Source of the DNA: Flavobacteriales bacterium
GTDB lineage: Bacteria; Bacteroidota; Bacteroidia; Flavobacteriales; Crocinitomicaceae
Assembly: GCA_947375085.1 (NCBI GenBank)
Contig: CANCEQ010000002.1
Coordinates: 1 to 49,414, forward strand
Length of the DNA stretch: 49,414 nt
Direction of reading: 5' to 3'
The position numbers were made by a program, and so were the translations under genes. Position 1 is the first letter of the stretch. Each line of letters starts with the position of its first letter. Under the pieces are notes generated by a model. The model was not told the DNA's origin and did no database searches. It saw nothing but the letters and a program-made list of their open reading frames with translations. Positions 34,993 to 43,821 of the stretch are shown one piece after another.

Positions 34993-36743
34993 TTTTTATA
35001 TAAAATATTCGTTTTTAACCAATCAAAGGTTGGTAATGCTCTATGAGGATACTTTCCTTTTACAACTGCATTTTTAATCACCAATAAAGTTGGATTTGAT
35101 CGTGAAATAGCCATCAATGTCTTTTCATCATTTACAAAAATGGGAACTTTGAAATTATATTTCTTTTTGAAATGATTGATTTCATTTCGTGATGCATTAC
35201 AAACAATAACGAATGGGATTTTAGCTTTCACACTTCCATAATAAAGGGATTTTAAACGCTCAATTTCATTCATATGTGCCTTTGATAGATTTTTAGAAGA
35301 AACCATTAAAATAGTTTTACTTTTTAAAATCAAATCTTTGATATATAACTCAGCCGTTTCAGGTCCAGAAGCTAATGATTGTTTAACAAACGGTAAGGTC
35401 AACTCATCTTTACCAATCTCATCAATATTAATAAACGGATCAAAATCATTAATAGAAGGCAATTTTGTTTCAATGATAGCTTTTTGAACCATACTTTTAT
35501 ATACCCAATCTTTTTTCTCCCAAATTTTTGAGTCTACATATTCTTTTGATGTAGATGAATATTCTTTAGTAGCACCCGTTTTTTGATTCTTGTATACTAA
35601 TAAACTTTCATATTTTCCCTCTACTCCATCATGCATTTTTTGAATTAAGTTATTTCCGACTGCATAAGGTCTGTAGTCCTTTAAAGGTTCATACATCAAA
35701 ACATAGGTAATAAAAAGAACCGAAATTAATGTCACTATAAATGCAGCTCCACCGTAATTCCCTAAAAATTTACCACCAGCTCTTACTATCCATAACGCTC
35801 CCAATAAAACTAAAACACCAAATAAAATTGGGAATCCCCATCCAAAAACCCATGCAAAAAACGAGATTAAAATGATAGATGAAACTGAATAGATTAGGTT
35901 TTGTTTTCTTGTATTAGGTTGAATAATCCATTGACTCAAAAATATCCAAAGAACTAGATAAACTAAAATTATATCTTTCCATAACGATTCCTTTGGAGTC
36001 AATGATCTTCCAACTGAACCTTTCATAGCATCTCCAAAGCAACCACAATCATCAACACATTGAGGTGATTTTAATTCATCAACTACTAAATTTTCTGCCG
36101 TTTTCAAATGAATTTTAACATCTTTATTCGTCTTAGCTTCTTCCATTTTAAGCAAAGCTAAATTATCAGACATTGAATACGTATCTCTATCTATAAACTT
36201 TTTATTTGGATCACAATTTGCTGTATGCCAAGTTAAAAATGTAAAAAACAACATCATAAACAATGTTAAGTATGCTACAATTTTAATTTTCCCTCCTATA
36301 ATTAATAATACTCCTAATACTATTTCTGCAATACAAACGATAACACTTAATGGTAAAGCGAAATCAATTAAAAACTCTAATGAAAATCCAGGTGAGTGGA
36401 ACCATTCTTTAATTCTATAAGCTAACGCACCATCCTCAAAATATTCAGCTAATTTATACGAAAACCCGACTGGATCATTAGCTTTAACCAATCCTGAAAC
36501 AACACATAATCCACCAACTAATACTCTTGAGACAGCTGACATCATCAATCTTCCATGAAAAATAAGAAGACCAACAATTGTTGTAATCATTAATAAAGCT
36601 CCTATCGAAATAAAAACCAACGAATTTTCTTTGAAATTATCATGAAATCCAATTGTTACGAAAGTTAAACCTGTTAAGTTTAACAAAATAAAAAGTGAAT
36701 TAAAAAGTAAAGATCTACCTTGAATTGTTATTGGCTGATTCAT
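34989..36743 (-). CDS. BT_3928-type DoxX-like membrane protein with thioredoxin-like C-terminus
   Basis: This 584-residue protein combines a DoxX-like membrane region (about residues 65-180, with SRVLVGGLCVVSGLVKANDP and AEIVLGVLLIIGGK) with more helices to about 350. A Cys-rich loop, CVDDCGCFGD, lies near residue 230. The C-terminal 150 residues look like a thioredoxin fold (TILMVSSKNL, then NPTLLVIKNAVVKGKYPHRA) but lack a CxxC motif. The family is conserved in Bacteroidota beside tpiA and is of unknown function; DoxX relatives take part in quinone-linked redox chemistry, so electron transfer to the Cys loop is possible. It follows the DUF1599 gene by 4 bases. Confidence 0.85.
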   Translation of the reverse strand: MNQPITIQGRSLLFNSLFILLNLTGLTFVTIGFHDNFKENSLVFISIGALLMITTIVGLLIFHGRLMMSAVSRVLVGGLCVVSGLVKANDPVGFSYKLAEYFEDGALAYRIKEWFHSPGFSLEFLIDFALPLSVIVCIAEIVLGVLLIIGGKIKIVAYLTLFMMLFFTFLTWHTANCDPNKKFIDRDTYSMSDNLALLKMEEAKTNKDVKIHLKTAENLVVDELKSPQCVDDCGCFGDAMKGSVGRSLTPKESLWKDIILVYLVLWIFLSQWIIQPNTRKQNLIYSVSSIILISFFAWVFGWGFPILFGVLVLLGALWIVRAGGKFLGNYGGAAFIVTLISVLFITYVLMYEPLKDYRPYAVGNNLIQKMHDGVEGKYESLLVYKNQKTGATKEYSSTSKEYVDSKIWEKKDWVYKSMVQKAIIETKLPSINDFDPFINIDEIGKDELTLPFVKQSLASGPETAELYIKDLILKSKTILMVSSKNLSKAHMNEIERLKSLYYGSVKAKIPFVIVCNASRNEINHFKKKYNFKVPIFVNDEKTLMAISRSNPTLLVIKNAVVKGKYPHRALPTFDWLKTNILYKK

Positions 36744-36747
36744 ATGT

Positions 36748-37284
36748 TTAATTATTTAAATGAATTAATGAAAATGCTGAATAATTCAACATATCAAAAT
36801 AATTTGCATCAATACCTTCACTGATAAGTGTTGCTCCATTATTATCTTCAATTTGTTTTACTCTCAAAATCTTCATCAAAATCAAATCGGTCAAAGAACT
36901 TACACGCATATCTCTCCAAGCTTCACCATAATCATGATTTTTTTTCATCATCAAATCGAAAGCTTCTTTTGAATATTTATCATATAAAGAAATAGCCAAA
37001 TCTGGATCTAAATCAATTTCCTTTATTTCAATTTCGCGAACCTGAATAATTGCCATTATACAATAATTAACAATCGCAATGAATTCATCGTGAATACTTT
37101 CACCCACTTTATTCTCTCCTGTAACTTGAATCGTCCTGATTCTTTGAGCTTTAATGAAAATTTGGTCCGTAAGCGAACTTGGTCGAAGTATTCTCCAAGC
37201 AGTTCCATAATCTTTTGTTTTTTTCGAGAAAATTTCTCGACAAACATTGATTACATTTGTATATTCTAAAGAAGTATGACTCAT
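36748..37284 (-). CDS. Tandem DUF1599 protein
   Basis: This 178-residue protein contains two copies of one module. The first reads KDYGTAWRILRPSSLTDQIF near residues 25-45 and the second HDYGEAWRDMRVSSLTDLIL near 118-138, each followed by a basic helix. DUF1599 proteins are small helical proteins distantly like nucleotide pyrophosphohydrolases; the role here is unknown. It heads the long minus-strand operon, and its start codon lies only 11 bases from the folP start on the other strand. Its first 60 bases contain the folP -7 box and a palindrome. Confidence 0.88.
   Translation of the reverse strand: MSHTSLEYTNVINVCREIFSKKTKDYGTAWRILRPSSLTDQIFIKAQRIRTIQVTGENKVGESIHDEFIAIVNYCIMAIIQVREIEIKEIDLDPDLAISLYDKYSKEAFDLMMKKNHDYGEAWRDMRVSSLTDLILMKILRVKQIEDNNGATLISEGIDANYFDMLNYSAFSLIHLNN
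37224..37240. promoter_or_regulatory. 17-bp palindrome at the expected -33 position of folP
   Basis: TCGAGAAA-A-TTTCTCGA is a perfect inverted repeat with one central base. It ends 11 bases before the folP -7 box, where the upstream box should lie, and is inside the DUF1599 coding region. Position and symmetry suggest an operator. Confidence 0.4.
37252..37259 (+). promoter_or_regulatory. -7 box of folP
   Basis: TACATTTG matches the consensus and predicts transcription from about 37265. It lies inside the divergent DUF1599 gene and rules out the longer in-frame TTG start at 37257, which would be within the promoter. Confidence 0.6.
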
Positions 37285-37295
37285 TTATTAAAAAT

Positions 37296-38150
37296 ATGCG
37301 CAATTTAAGGGTTGAAGATACATATTTTCCGACAATTAATCAACTTAGGTTAAAGGATAAATTATTTGATTTATCAAAACCAAAAGTAATGGGGATTATA
37401 AATTGTACCCCTGATTCATTTTATACCAAAAGCCGAATAAAATCTGAAAATTCACTACTCATTCAAGTTGAAAAACAAATTAATGAAGGTGTTGATATTA
37501 TTGATATTGGAGGATATTCTAGTAGACCAGGAGCAAAAGAAATCTCTATATTAGAAGAAATCGAACGTGTTTTACCAGCAATACAATCAATCAAAAAAGA
37601 GTTCCCTGAAATTTCATTATCACTTGATACATTCAGATCTGAAGTGGCTAGAATTGGCTTAGAGAACGGGATTGATATTCTGAATGATATCAGTGGTTGG
37701 AGCATTGATCCTGAACTTTTTAAAGTTCTGGACAAATACAAATGCCCTTACATATTAATGCACATGAAAGGAACACCTTCAACCATGCAATTTGAAACAA
37801 ATTATGAAAATTTATTCACTTCAATTGCTAGTTTTTTTTCTAAAAAATTAAACGAATTAAAATCAATTGGAGTAAACGATGTTATTTTAGATCCTGGTTT
37901 TGGGTTTAGTAAAACTATAGAACAAAATCATACTTTACTTCACGAAATGAATCAACTCAAACTTCTTGGTAAACCTTTACTAGCCGGAATTTCAAGAAAA
38001 TCTATGATTTATAAAAAATTAAACATCCAACCATCAGAAGCTTTAAATGGTACTTCTATTTTAAATACAATTTCACTTCTAAAAGGAGCTTCTATACTCC
38101 GAGTTCACGATGTAAGAGAAGCCAAAGAAATTATAAATCTATTAACTTGA
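37296..38150 (+). CDS. folP: Dihydropteroate synthase
   Basis: This 284-residue TIM-barrel enzyme joins 6-hydroxymethyl-dihydropterin diphosphate and p-aminobenzoate; it is the target of sulfonamides. Signatures are KVMGIINCTPDSFY near residue 30, IDIGGYSSRPGAKE near 68, SLDTFRS near 110, ILDPGFGFSKTIEQN near 197 and GISRKSMIYK near 230. The ATG at 37296 was chosen over a TTG at 37257 because a -7 box spans the latter. It is transcribed alone, away from the DUF1599-clpS operon, and ends at a strong bidirectional terminator. Confidence 0.94.
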   Translation: MRNLRVEDTYFPTINQLRLKDKLFDLSKPKVMGIINCTPDSFYTKSRIKSENSLLIQVEKQINEGVDIIDIGGYSSRPGAKEISILEEIERVLPAIQSIKKEFPEISLSLDTFRSEVARIGLENGIDILNDISGWSIDPELFKVLDKYKCPYILMHMKGTPSTMQFETNYENLFTSIASFFSKKLNELKSIGVNDVILDPGFGFSKTIEQNHTLLHEMNQLKLLGKPLLAGISRKSMIYKKLNIQPSEALNGTSILNTISLLKGASILRVHDVREAKEIINLLT

Positions 38151-38194
38151 TTTAGGTTAACGTTCTAACTGTTAAACCGAAAATTATAGTAAAA

Positions 38195-38224
38195 AAAAAG
38201 GGTTGTAAATTTACAACCCTTTTT
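38195..38224. terminator. Strong bidirectional terminator
   Basis: A perfect palindrome (GGGTTGTAAA then its complement, 38200-38219) is flanked by A on the left and T on the right, so it can terminate folP and the convergent gene at 38244. Confidence 0.88.
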
Positions 38225-38243
38225 CTTAAAACTCTTTATAATT

Positions 38244-38696
38244 TTAATTTGCAACAGAGAACATACCTACACCACATCCTTTTTCACCATCTTCCATTTC
38301 GAAGAAAATATAGAAGGATCCTGTAGTTCTACAAGCAAAATCAATAGTTGGATAATGTTTCCCTGTAGTTTTATTAAAAGAAGTCGCTAACATCATTCCT
38401 TTTTGTTGATTCATGTAAATTGACATGATCATTTTTTTCTTATTATCAGGGTTTTGAATAGGTAAAAAACGGTACTTAAGACCAGCTTTTAAGGAAATCA
38501 TGTAACTTGGTGCATCATCTCCAGCCTTCATACTTATTCTATAATCTTTAATTAAAGAATAAGCACCTAAACTACCCAATCCAACTGCATATTCATCATC
38601 TCCAGAACATTTAGAACCACCTTTCGGACTTGATATAAACGAAACAAGGCCTCCCAGAGCAATGAATGCTATAATTATATAACCTTTCGTTTTCAT
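38244..38696 (-). CDS. Small exported protein of unknown function
   Basis: I do not recognise this 150-residue protein. It has an N-terminal hydrophobic segment (GYIIIAFIALGGLVSFI) that acts as signal peptide or anchor, then a small, probably beta-sheet domain with phrases DDAPSYMISLKAGLKYRFL and FACRTTGSFYIFFEMEDGEK. Three Cys outside the signal may form a disulfide. It follows the lipoprotein gene by 7 bases and ends at the strong terminator, so it is the last gene of the transporter group. Confidence 0.7.
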   Translation of the reverse strand: MKTKGYIIIAFIALGGLVSFISSPKGGSKCSGDDEYAVGLGSLGAYSLIKDYRISMKAGDDAPSYMISLKAGLKYRFLPIQNPDNKKKMIMSIYMNQQKGMMLATSFNKTTGKHYPTIDFACRTTGSFYIFFEMEDGEKGCGVGMFSVAN

Positions 38697-38703
38697 GACA
38701 TTA

Positions 38704-39609
38704 CTATTTTAATAGTTGGTTTCTCAATTTAACTGTCTCATTGATAATCTCTTGAACAATACCTTCTGGTTTTATGATTTTAGTTTCACTATTATCAATG
38801 AAAACTAATTGTCCATCTACCTCTTTCATTTCAGGTTCTCTCATGATTTTTTCAATTTTAACCTTTTTATACAATTCAGCTAAAGGCTTCAATTGTCGGG
38901 CCAAGTTTGCAAAATATTTATCAGAAGAAGCTGAAACTAAAATTTCATTGATTTTTTCAACACTTTCTTTTTGTTCAGCTACACGATTTTGCATCTCTTC
39001 TGACAAATTGTCATTTGCAATATAAGATACGATATAAGCTCCTTCCAACCAAGTACCAAAAACAATTAATACACTTAATTCATCTCTTCCTTTTTCACGA
39101 AGATATTTTTCCATGTTATTAAAACTTTCAGTTGACATTCTTTGTAAAGAATCTATGTTACTAGAACTTTTAGCCATACGAATCATATCTTCAAAATCAA
39201 AGAATCTATCAATTTCAAGATCTACTGACAATAATCGAATTGCAGCCAAATAATCAATTGCCACAAACGATTTTTCATAGATATTGATATATCCCATATC
39301 ACCTCCAAAAGCTCCCATAGCCATCGCTTTATCGTAACTTGAAACAAAACGATCTAGTTTTTTTGTTGGAATTAATAATTCACTACTAAAAGCATTTCCT
39401 GCTTTTTTAATAATTATTGAAGTTTCTATTGGAGAAGGAAAAGATTGAATTAATTGATCAATTGACTCTTTACTTACCTTTATTTTAGATTCCTCTTTCT
39501 TGTTCATTTGATCTTCGATTGAATTTTCAGAGCCTCCTGAACATCCTGTCATTATTATTGAAGCCAATAATAAACCTACGAAGAAAGTTGTTGTTTGATT
39601 TTTTTTCAT
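38704..39609 (-). CDS. Lipoprotein of unknown function
   Basis: This 301-residue protein has a lipoprotein signal (TTFFVGLLLASIIMTGCSGG, lipobox Cys near residue 23). The rest is hydrophilic and mostly helical, with an Asp/Glu-rich middle (FFDFEDMIRMAKSSSNIDSL) and a helical end (VQEIINETVKLRNQLLK). No known domain is evident. It lies 32 bases after the ABC transporter gene and 7 bases before the small exported protein, so the three probably form an operon, with the lipoprotein acting on the periplasmic side of the transporter. Confidence 0.7.
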   Translation of the reverse strand: MKKNQTTTFFVGLLLASIIMTGCSGGSENSIEDQMNKKEESKIKVSKESIDQLIQSFPSPIETSIIIKKAGNAFSSELLIPTKKLDRFVSSYDKAMAMGAFGGDMGYINIYEKSFVAIDYLAAIRLLSVDLEIDRFFDFEDMIRMAKSSSNIDSLQRMSTESFNNMEKYLREKGRDELSVLIVFGTWLEGAYIVSYIANDNLSEEMQNRVAEQKESVEKINEILVSASSDKYFANLARQLKPLAELYKKVKIEKIMREPEMKEVDGQLVFIDNSETKIIKPEGIVQEIINETVKLRNQLLK

Positions 39610-39641
39610 GCTGATGTATTTATTGTTGTAATCTAAAATTT

Positions 39642-42600
39642 TTAAACTGTTTTTTTATTAAATAAATTTATTGACATTATTTTTTTAAGTACATCAAAAT
39701 ATAATGAAATAAATAAAATAATGTTAAATAACCATATTATTAAGATGTTATACCAAAAAGTTGGAATTTGGTTACCAAAAATCGATTTTATTGGAACAAA
39801 CATAAAAGATCCTTCTAATTTATAGTCTGGATTCAAATGATCTCTCAAGAAAATGTGGTCATAATTTTGATATACCATATTATTTTCAACAAAGTATTTT
39901 TTCTTCGTTGTAGAATTTTGAACTATATCTGAAGAAGCATCATTTTGAAAACCTCTCTTCATATCCATCAGCGAATTCTCTCCTAATTTTTTATTCAATG
40001 CGATTACTTTCTCATCTTTTAAACGAGATAATTCATTTTGTTTATCTTGATATAAATTAGTTAAATCATCAATGAATTTTTGTGCGTTACCAATTGACTT
40101 ATCATTTAAATCATAAGTTAACATACTTTTCGCAATTGGTTTTGTAGCCTCAAATTTCAATGTGTTATAAACTGTATCTGAACATTTGTTTTTTTCAATA
40201 ACCTTTCCAGTTAACTGATCATTTAAAACATCTGTTAAATAAGGATATAAATAAGATGTTCTATAATTATATTCACTCAATAATTGTTCATAATCAAACA
40301 CTTCACTTTCGTATTTATTTTGAGAAAATTGAGCGACCATAATTCCTTCATATGCCCATTTTGAAACCATTAAGTTTGAAACAACTGGGATATGATGCCC
40401 ACCGCCCATTGCTTTATTTAAATTTTCAAATTTGAACATTGCACCTCCCAAAATCATTTGTGGAATGACGATTAAAGGTATGATAATGTAGATAGTCACA
40501 ATTGTTTTAAAACTAGATGAAAGTAATAAACCAAGTATATTTCCAAATACAAAAACAGAGAAGATTAACATCCAGTAGTAAAAGAAATTATCGTATAATT
40601 CAATAATTAAATTACCCACTGCACATAATAAGAAAGATTGAACAATAGATAACAATGTTAAATAAACTGCCTTTGATTTTAAGTAACTCAATCGAGATAA
40701 CCTCAAAAACTTTTCTCTTTTCAGAATTTTTTGATCTTTAAAAATCTCTTCTGCACTAATCGTTAATCCAACAAATAAAGCTACAATTATTAACATAAAA
40801 ATATACGCCGGTACATTTTCGTTCATACTAAAAGTATACTCATTATCAGTATTATTCGAACTTTTAACAATAAAACTTAAAAGTGCAGCTAAAACAGGAG
40901 CTTCTAATAAGGCAATTAAAACATATTGTTTATCATTGAACCTAGAAAGTATATCTCTTGTAAAAAAAACAAAAAACTGTTTTAAAAGACTTGGAGGATT
41001 AATAGTTACAAGTTTATCAAACTCTTTGTCTTTAGCAACTTCTTTTGGAGTAAATTTTTCTTTAAAGTATTTATTCCAAGTATCAGGCTTAATTTTTCTA
41101 TGAGGAGTGTAATTTCCAAAATCATCAATCTCTTTATCTTCAAGAGTATCGAAAATTTGCTCTGGAGTTACATTACCACACGTTCCACACTCCCCGATTT
41201 CATGATTAATTTGGTTTGTAATTGTTTTAAAATAAATTACAGCTTCAATTGGGTTACCATAGTAAACTGGTAAACCTCCAACATCCAAAATAAATAATTT
41301 ATCAAACAATTTATAAATTTCACTTGCAGGTTGGTGAATTACAACAAAGATAATTTTACCTGTTTGTGCTAAATGCTTTAATAATTGCATTACATTTTCA
41401 GAATCCTTTGAAGATAATCCAGAAGTTGGCTCATCAACAAAAAGAACCAATGGTTCTCTGATTAATTCAAGTGCAATATTTAAACGTTTTCTTTGACCTC
41501 CAGAAATCTTTTTATTCAATGGATTTCCAACTGCAATGTCTTTAATTTCAAAAAGACCTAATTCTCTTAAAACTTTTTCAATTCTTTCATTCAACTCAAC
41601 TTCGTTCCAAGTATCGTTCAATAACTTAGCATTGTAATATAAGTTTTGGAAGACTGTTAATTCCTCCATTAAAAGATCATCTTGAGGAATGAAACCAACG
41701 TTTGCTTTCGCTTCGTTTGTTTTTATATCATAACCATTCAATAAAACAGTCGCCTGATCAGTAGGTTCAATACCAGAAAGCACATTTAATAATGTTGTTT
41801 TTCCAGCACCAGAACCTCCCATTATTCCAAATAAAGTCCCTGATTCTTCAACAATTTTGAGTCCATCTAAAGCAACTTTTCCATTTGGGAAAGTATATTT
41901 AGGAATTGTAGCATCAAAAAGTATATTTTCAGAAGTCCCTTTTTTACGAATATTAGTTAAAACCTCACTAAAGAACACAGAAGATTTCGGAGTTCTAATA
42001 GTAGAACCATCGTTAACTACGTAGGTTTTATTTTCTTTAATCTGTAGACCATTTAGATTTACAGTGATATCACCAAAAAATCTAAATAATACAATACCAG
42101 CAGACTCAATTAAACAAAAATAAAATATCGCATTTAAACCATCTTTATTATAAACACGGGCATCTTCAACATTGAAATATTCCTTGTCTAAATAAATTTG
42201 GAAATCTTCATTACCAATAACATCATCTAGTGATTTAGCAGCTGAAAAAGCTAAGATATTCTCTGATTCTTTCTTTTCAATTTTAAAGACCTCGCTTATT
42301 GTAGCAAGTAGCTCTAACCTTAAAGGAGAAATTGTTTCCGTAATATGAATAAATTCAGTTATACGAACCAATACGATTGATTTCTGCTTTTGAGAAAGTG
42401 TTTTATTAATTCTTTTACATATAGCTAACGTTCTAACAGAATCTTTTACTGAAGTTCTTTTTACTTCTCCAGTCTCAGATGACTCTGCATGAATATATTC
42501 TGTATACTGATCGAAATAAGTGTCAAATCTCTCACGTGAAATTTGTGAAAGCAAAAACTCCCTAACATAATTATCTTGAATCTCTTCACCACCTGTATCT

Positions 42601-42656
42601 TGTTTATAGATAATGGCGAAAAGTTGCATCAGCGCCTTTAATATTTCCTCACTCAT
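39642..42656 (-). CDS. ABCG-type transporter (ATPase fused to permease) with TerB-like N-terminus
   Basis: This 1004-residue protein is a half-transporter. Residues 1-140 form a helical TerB-like domain, and 150-250 an FHA-like or unassigned segment. The ATPase follows: Walker A GGSGAGKTTLLNVLSG near 283, signature ISGGQRKRLNIALELI near 385 and Walker B LVLFVDEPTSGLSS near 406, with the ABCG-type spacing. A CGTCGN motif near 490 could bind a metal. Membrane helices lie at about 575-760 and again at the C-terminus (WYNILIIWLFNIILFISLYF), separated by a large helical region of about 190 residues. The substrate is unknown. It follows the SiaC gene after a probable terminator, so linkage to the signalling cluster is by position only. 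Confidence 0.85.
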   Translation of the reverse strand: MSEEILKALMQLFAIIYKQDTGGEEIQDNYVREFLLSQISRERFDTYFDQYTEYIHAESSETGEVKRTSVKDSVRTLAICKRINKTLSQKQKSIVLVRITEFIHITETISPLRLELLATISEVFKIEKKESENILAFSAAKSLDDVIGNEDFQIYLDKEYFNVEDARVYNKDGLNAIFYFCLIESAGIVLFRFFGDITVNLNGLQIKENKTYVVNDGSTIRTPKSSVFFSEVLTNIRKKGTSENILFDATIPKYTFPNGKVALDGLKIVEESGTLFGIMGGSGAGKTTLLNVLSGIEPTDQATVLLNGYDIKTNEAKANVGFIPQDDLLMEELTVFQNLYYNAKLLNDTWNEVELNERIEKVLRELGLFEIKDIAVGNPLNKKISGGQRKRLNIALELIREPLVLFVDEPTSGLSSKDSENVMQLLKHLAQTGKIIFVVIHQPASEIYKLFDKLFILDVGGLPVYYGNPIEAVIYFKTITNQINHEIGECGTCGNVTPEQIFDTLEDKEIDDFGNYTPHRKIKPDTWNKYFKEKFTPKEVAKDKEFDKLVTINPPSLLKQFFVFFTRDILSRFNDKQYVLIALLEAPVLAALLSFIVKSSNNTDNEYTFSMNENVPAYIFMLIIVALFVGLTISAEEIFKDQKILKREKFLRLSRLSYLKSKAVYLTLLSIVQSFLLCAVGNLIIELYDNFFYYWMLIFSVFVFGNILGLLLSSSFKTIVTIYIIIPLIVIPQMILGGAMFKFENLNKAMGGGHHIPVVSNLMVSKWAYEGIMVAQFSQNKYESEVFDYEQLLSEYNYRTSYLYPYLTDVLNDQLTGKVIEKNKCSDTVYNTLKFEATKPIAKSMLTYDLNDKSIGNAQKFIDDLTNLYQDKQNELSRLKDEKVIALNKKLGENSLMDMKRGFQNDASSDIVQNSTTKKKYFVENNMVYQNYDHIFLRDHLNPDYKLEGSFMFVPIKSIFGNQIPTFWYNILIIWLFNIILFISLYFDVLKKIMSINLFNKKTV

Positions 42657-42752
42657 ATTTTATAGTTTAAAATGACTTTATGCAATAAATTCATTCTGTT
42701 AATCTAATAATTTGTTTTTGAAAATGCAAGTAAAAAACAAACCTTATAAAAT

Positions 42753-42786
42753 AAAACATCCCCCTTTTTTCAAAGGAGGTTGTTTT
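42753..42786 (-). terminator. Probable terminator of the SiaC gene
   Basis: AAAACATCCCCCTTT (42753-42767) pairs with AAAGGAGGTTGTTTT (42772-42786) with two mismatches around a TTTC loop; the minus strand continues with T-rich sequence. Confidence 0.55.
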
Positions 42787-42806
42787 GAATTTATGTTAAT
42801 TTAGAA

Positions 42807-43184
42807 TTAAATTCCAACGATTTGAAATGGAACTTCAACTAATTCAGAATATTCTTCTGCAGCTTCTTCCATATCTGTATCACGTTTATCGTAGTTCCAA
42901 ATAATTTCAATAGTATTACTACCTCCAGTATGTATATCTTCTAATCTCATTAAAATGTCTAAGATTAATTTTGAAGATGCCGTATTAAAATACTCTAAGT
43001 TAACGATGAATTTAAATGCACCACTTGGAGTTTCTTCTAATTCATCTAACCATGCTAATACAGGAGCATAAAAGGTTGTAACATCTTCTGGTAAAGATCT
43101 ACCACTAATTTTCATCTCTTTTGTTCCAGGATTGAAATCGATTTCTGGAGTATCATCTGTTTTCGCAATTACTAAGTGTTCCAT
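42807..43184 (-). CDS. SiaC-family regulatory phosphoprotein (DUF1987)
   Basis: This 125-residue protein is a STAS-like switch protein of the SiaC family. By direct count the conserved Thr in LEYFNTASSKLILDIL is residue 68, matching Thr68 of Pseudomonas SiaC, which is phosphorylated by SiaB and dephosphorylated by the PP2C enzyme SiaA. The N-terminal ISGRSLPEDV segment is also typical. In Pseudomonas the unphosphorylated form activates the diguanylate cyclase SiaD; no such gene is in view here, so the output is unknown. It has its own -7 box and follows siaB on the same strand. Confidence 0.9.
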   Translation of the reverse strand: MEHLVIAKTDDTPEIDFNPGTKEMKISGRSLPEDVTTFYAPVLAWLDELEETPSGAFKFIVNLEYFNTASSKLILDILMRLEDIHTGGSNTIEIIWNYDKRDTDMEEAAEEYSELVEVPFQIVGI

Positions 43185-43232
43185 TTTTTAATTTTTTATA
43201 ATATTTACTAATAATAAGATTCTATTTTTTTA

Positions 43233-43240
43233 CAAAAGTA
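43233..43240 (-). promoter_or_regulatory. -7 box of the SiaC gene
   Basis: TACTTTTG on the minus strand matches TAnnTTTG and lies in the gap between the SiaB and SiaC genes, giving a leader of about 43 bases. I see no good TTG box. Confidence 0.45.
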
Positions 43241-43260
43241 AGAATGATTTATCACTTTAA

Positions 43261-43818
43261 TTACTCGATAATCTTATTAATTTGAGTTTTTAATGTGAAG
43301 TATTTATAATTTGCTGATTCAATGTCATAAAAACCGAAATCTAATTTGTTTTCAGTTTTTCTAGCTACATCGATAAAACCTAAACCGGCTCCACCAACTT
43401 CAGAAATTCTTGAATTTAAACGAGCTTGTTTATATAAATCTTTTAATTCTTCTGCATTCAACGAATTCACTTGGTTAATTCTATCCGTAACCATTTGAAT
43501 TGTATCGACATGAATTGGGTTACCTGTTACCAAATTATAGTAGTGTTCATGCTCAATTAAAACAAAACACGGTTGAACTACTTGTTTATCTTCATCAGTG
43601 TATTGGTGTTTTGTAATATTTTGAAGTTGTTCAACCATTACATTGAAAATCTTTTTTCTAACTAAATCATCAATACCTGAAGACTCTAATTTTCCTTCAG
43701 TATAATTTAACATTGATTTAACTATATCTTGGTTAAATTCACCAGAATAAATTAAAACAGCATTTTCATCATTCATAATTGAATGAATCTGCTTTAGAGG
43801 TGTTTCCATAGGTGCCAT
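43261..43818 (-). CDS. SiaB-family protein kinase (GHKL fold)
   Basis: This 185-residue protein matches the SiaB kinase family. Its ATP-site motifs are visible: an N-box-like FNVMVEQLQNITKHQ near residues 62-76 and a Gly-rich GGAGLGFIDVARK near 142-154, followed by the closing strand YKYFTLKTQI. Such kinases phosphorylate SiaC on a Thr. It sits between a degenerate paralogue upstream (gap 3 bases) and SiaC downstream, with a PP2C phosphatase before them: the full kinase, phosphatase and substrate set of a partner switch. Confidence 0.87.
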   Translation of the reverse strand: MAPMETPLKQIHSIMNDENAVLIYSGEFNQDIVKSMLNYTEGKLESSGIDDLVRKKIFNVMVEQLQNITKHQYTDEDKQVVQPCFVLIEHEHYYNLVTGNPIHVDTIQMVTDRINQVNSLNAEELKDLYKQARLNSRISEVGGAGLGFIDVARKTENKLDFGFYDIESANYKYFTLKTQINKIIE

Positions 43819-43821
43819 ATC

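Noticed and set aside
37257..37295. Longer TTG start for folP
   Set aside because: The codon overlaps the -7 box TACATTTG at 37252-37259, so it would lie upstream of the transcript start.
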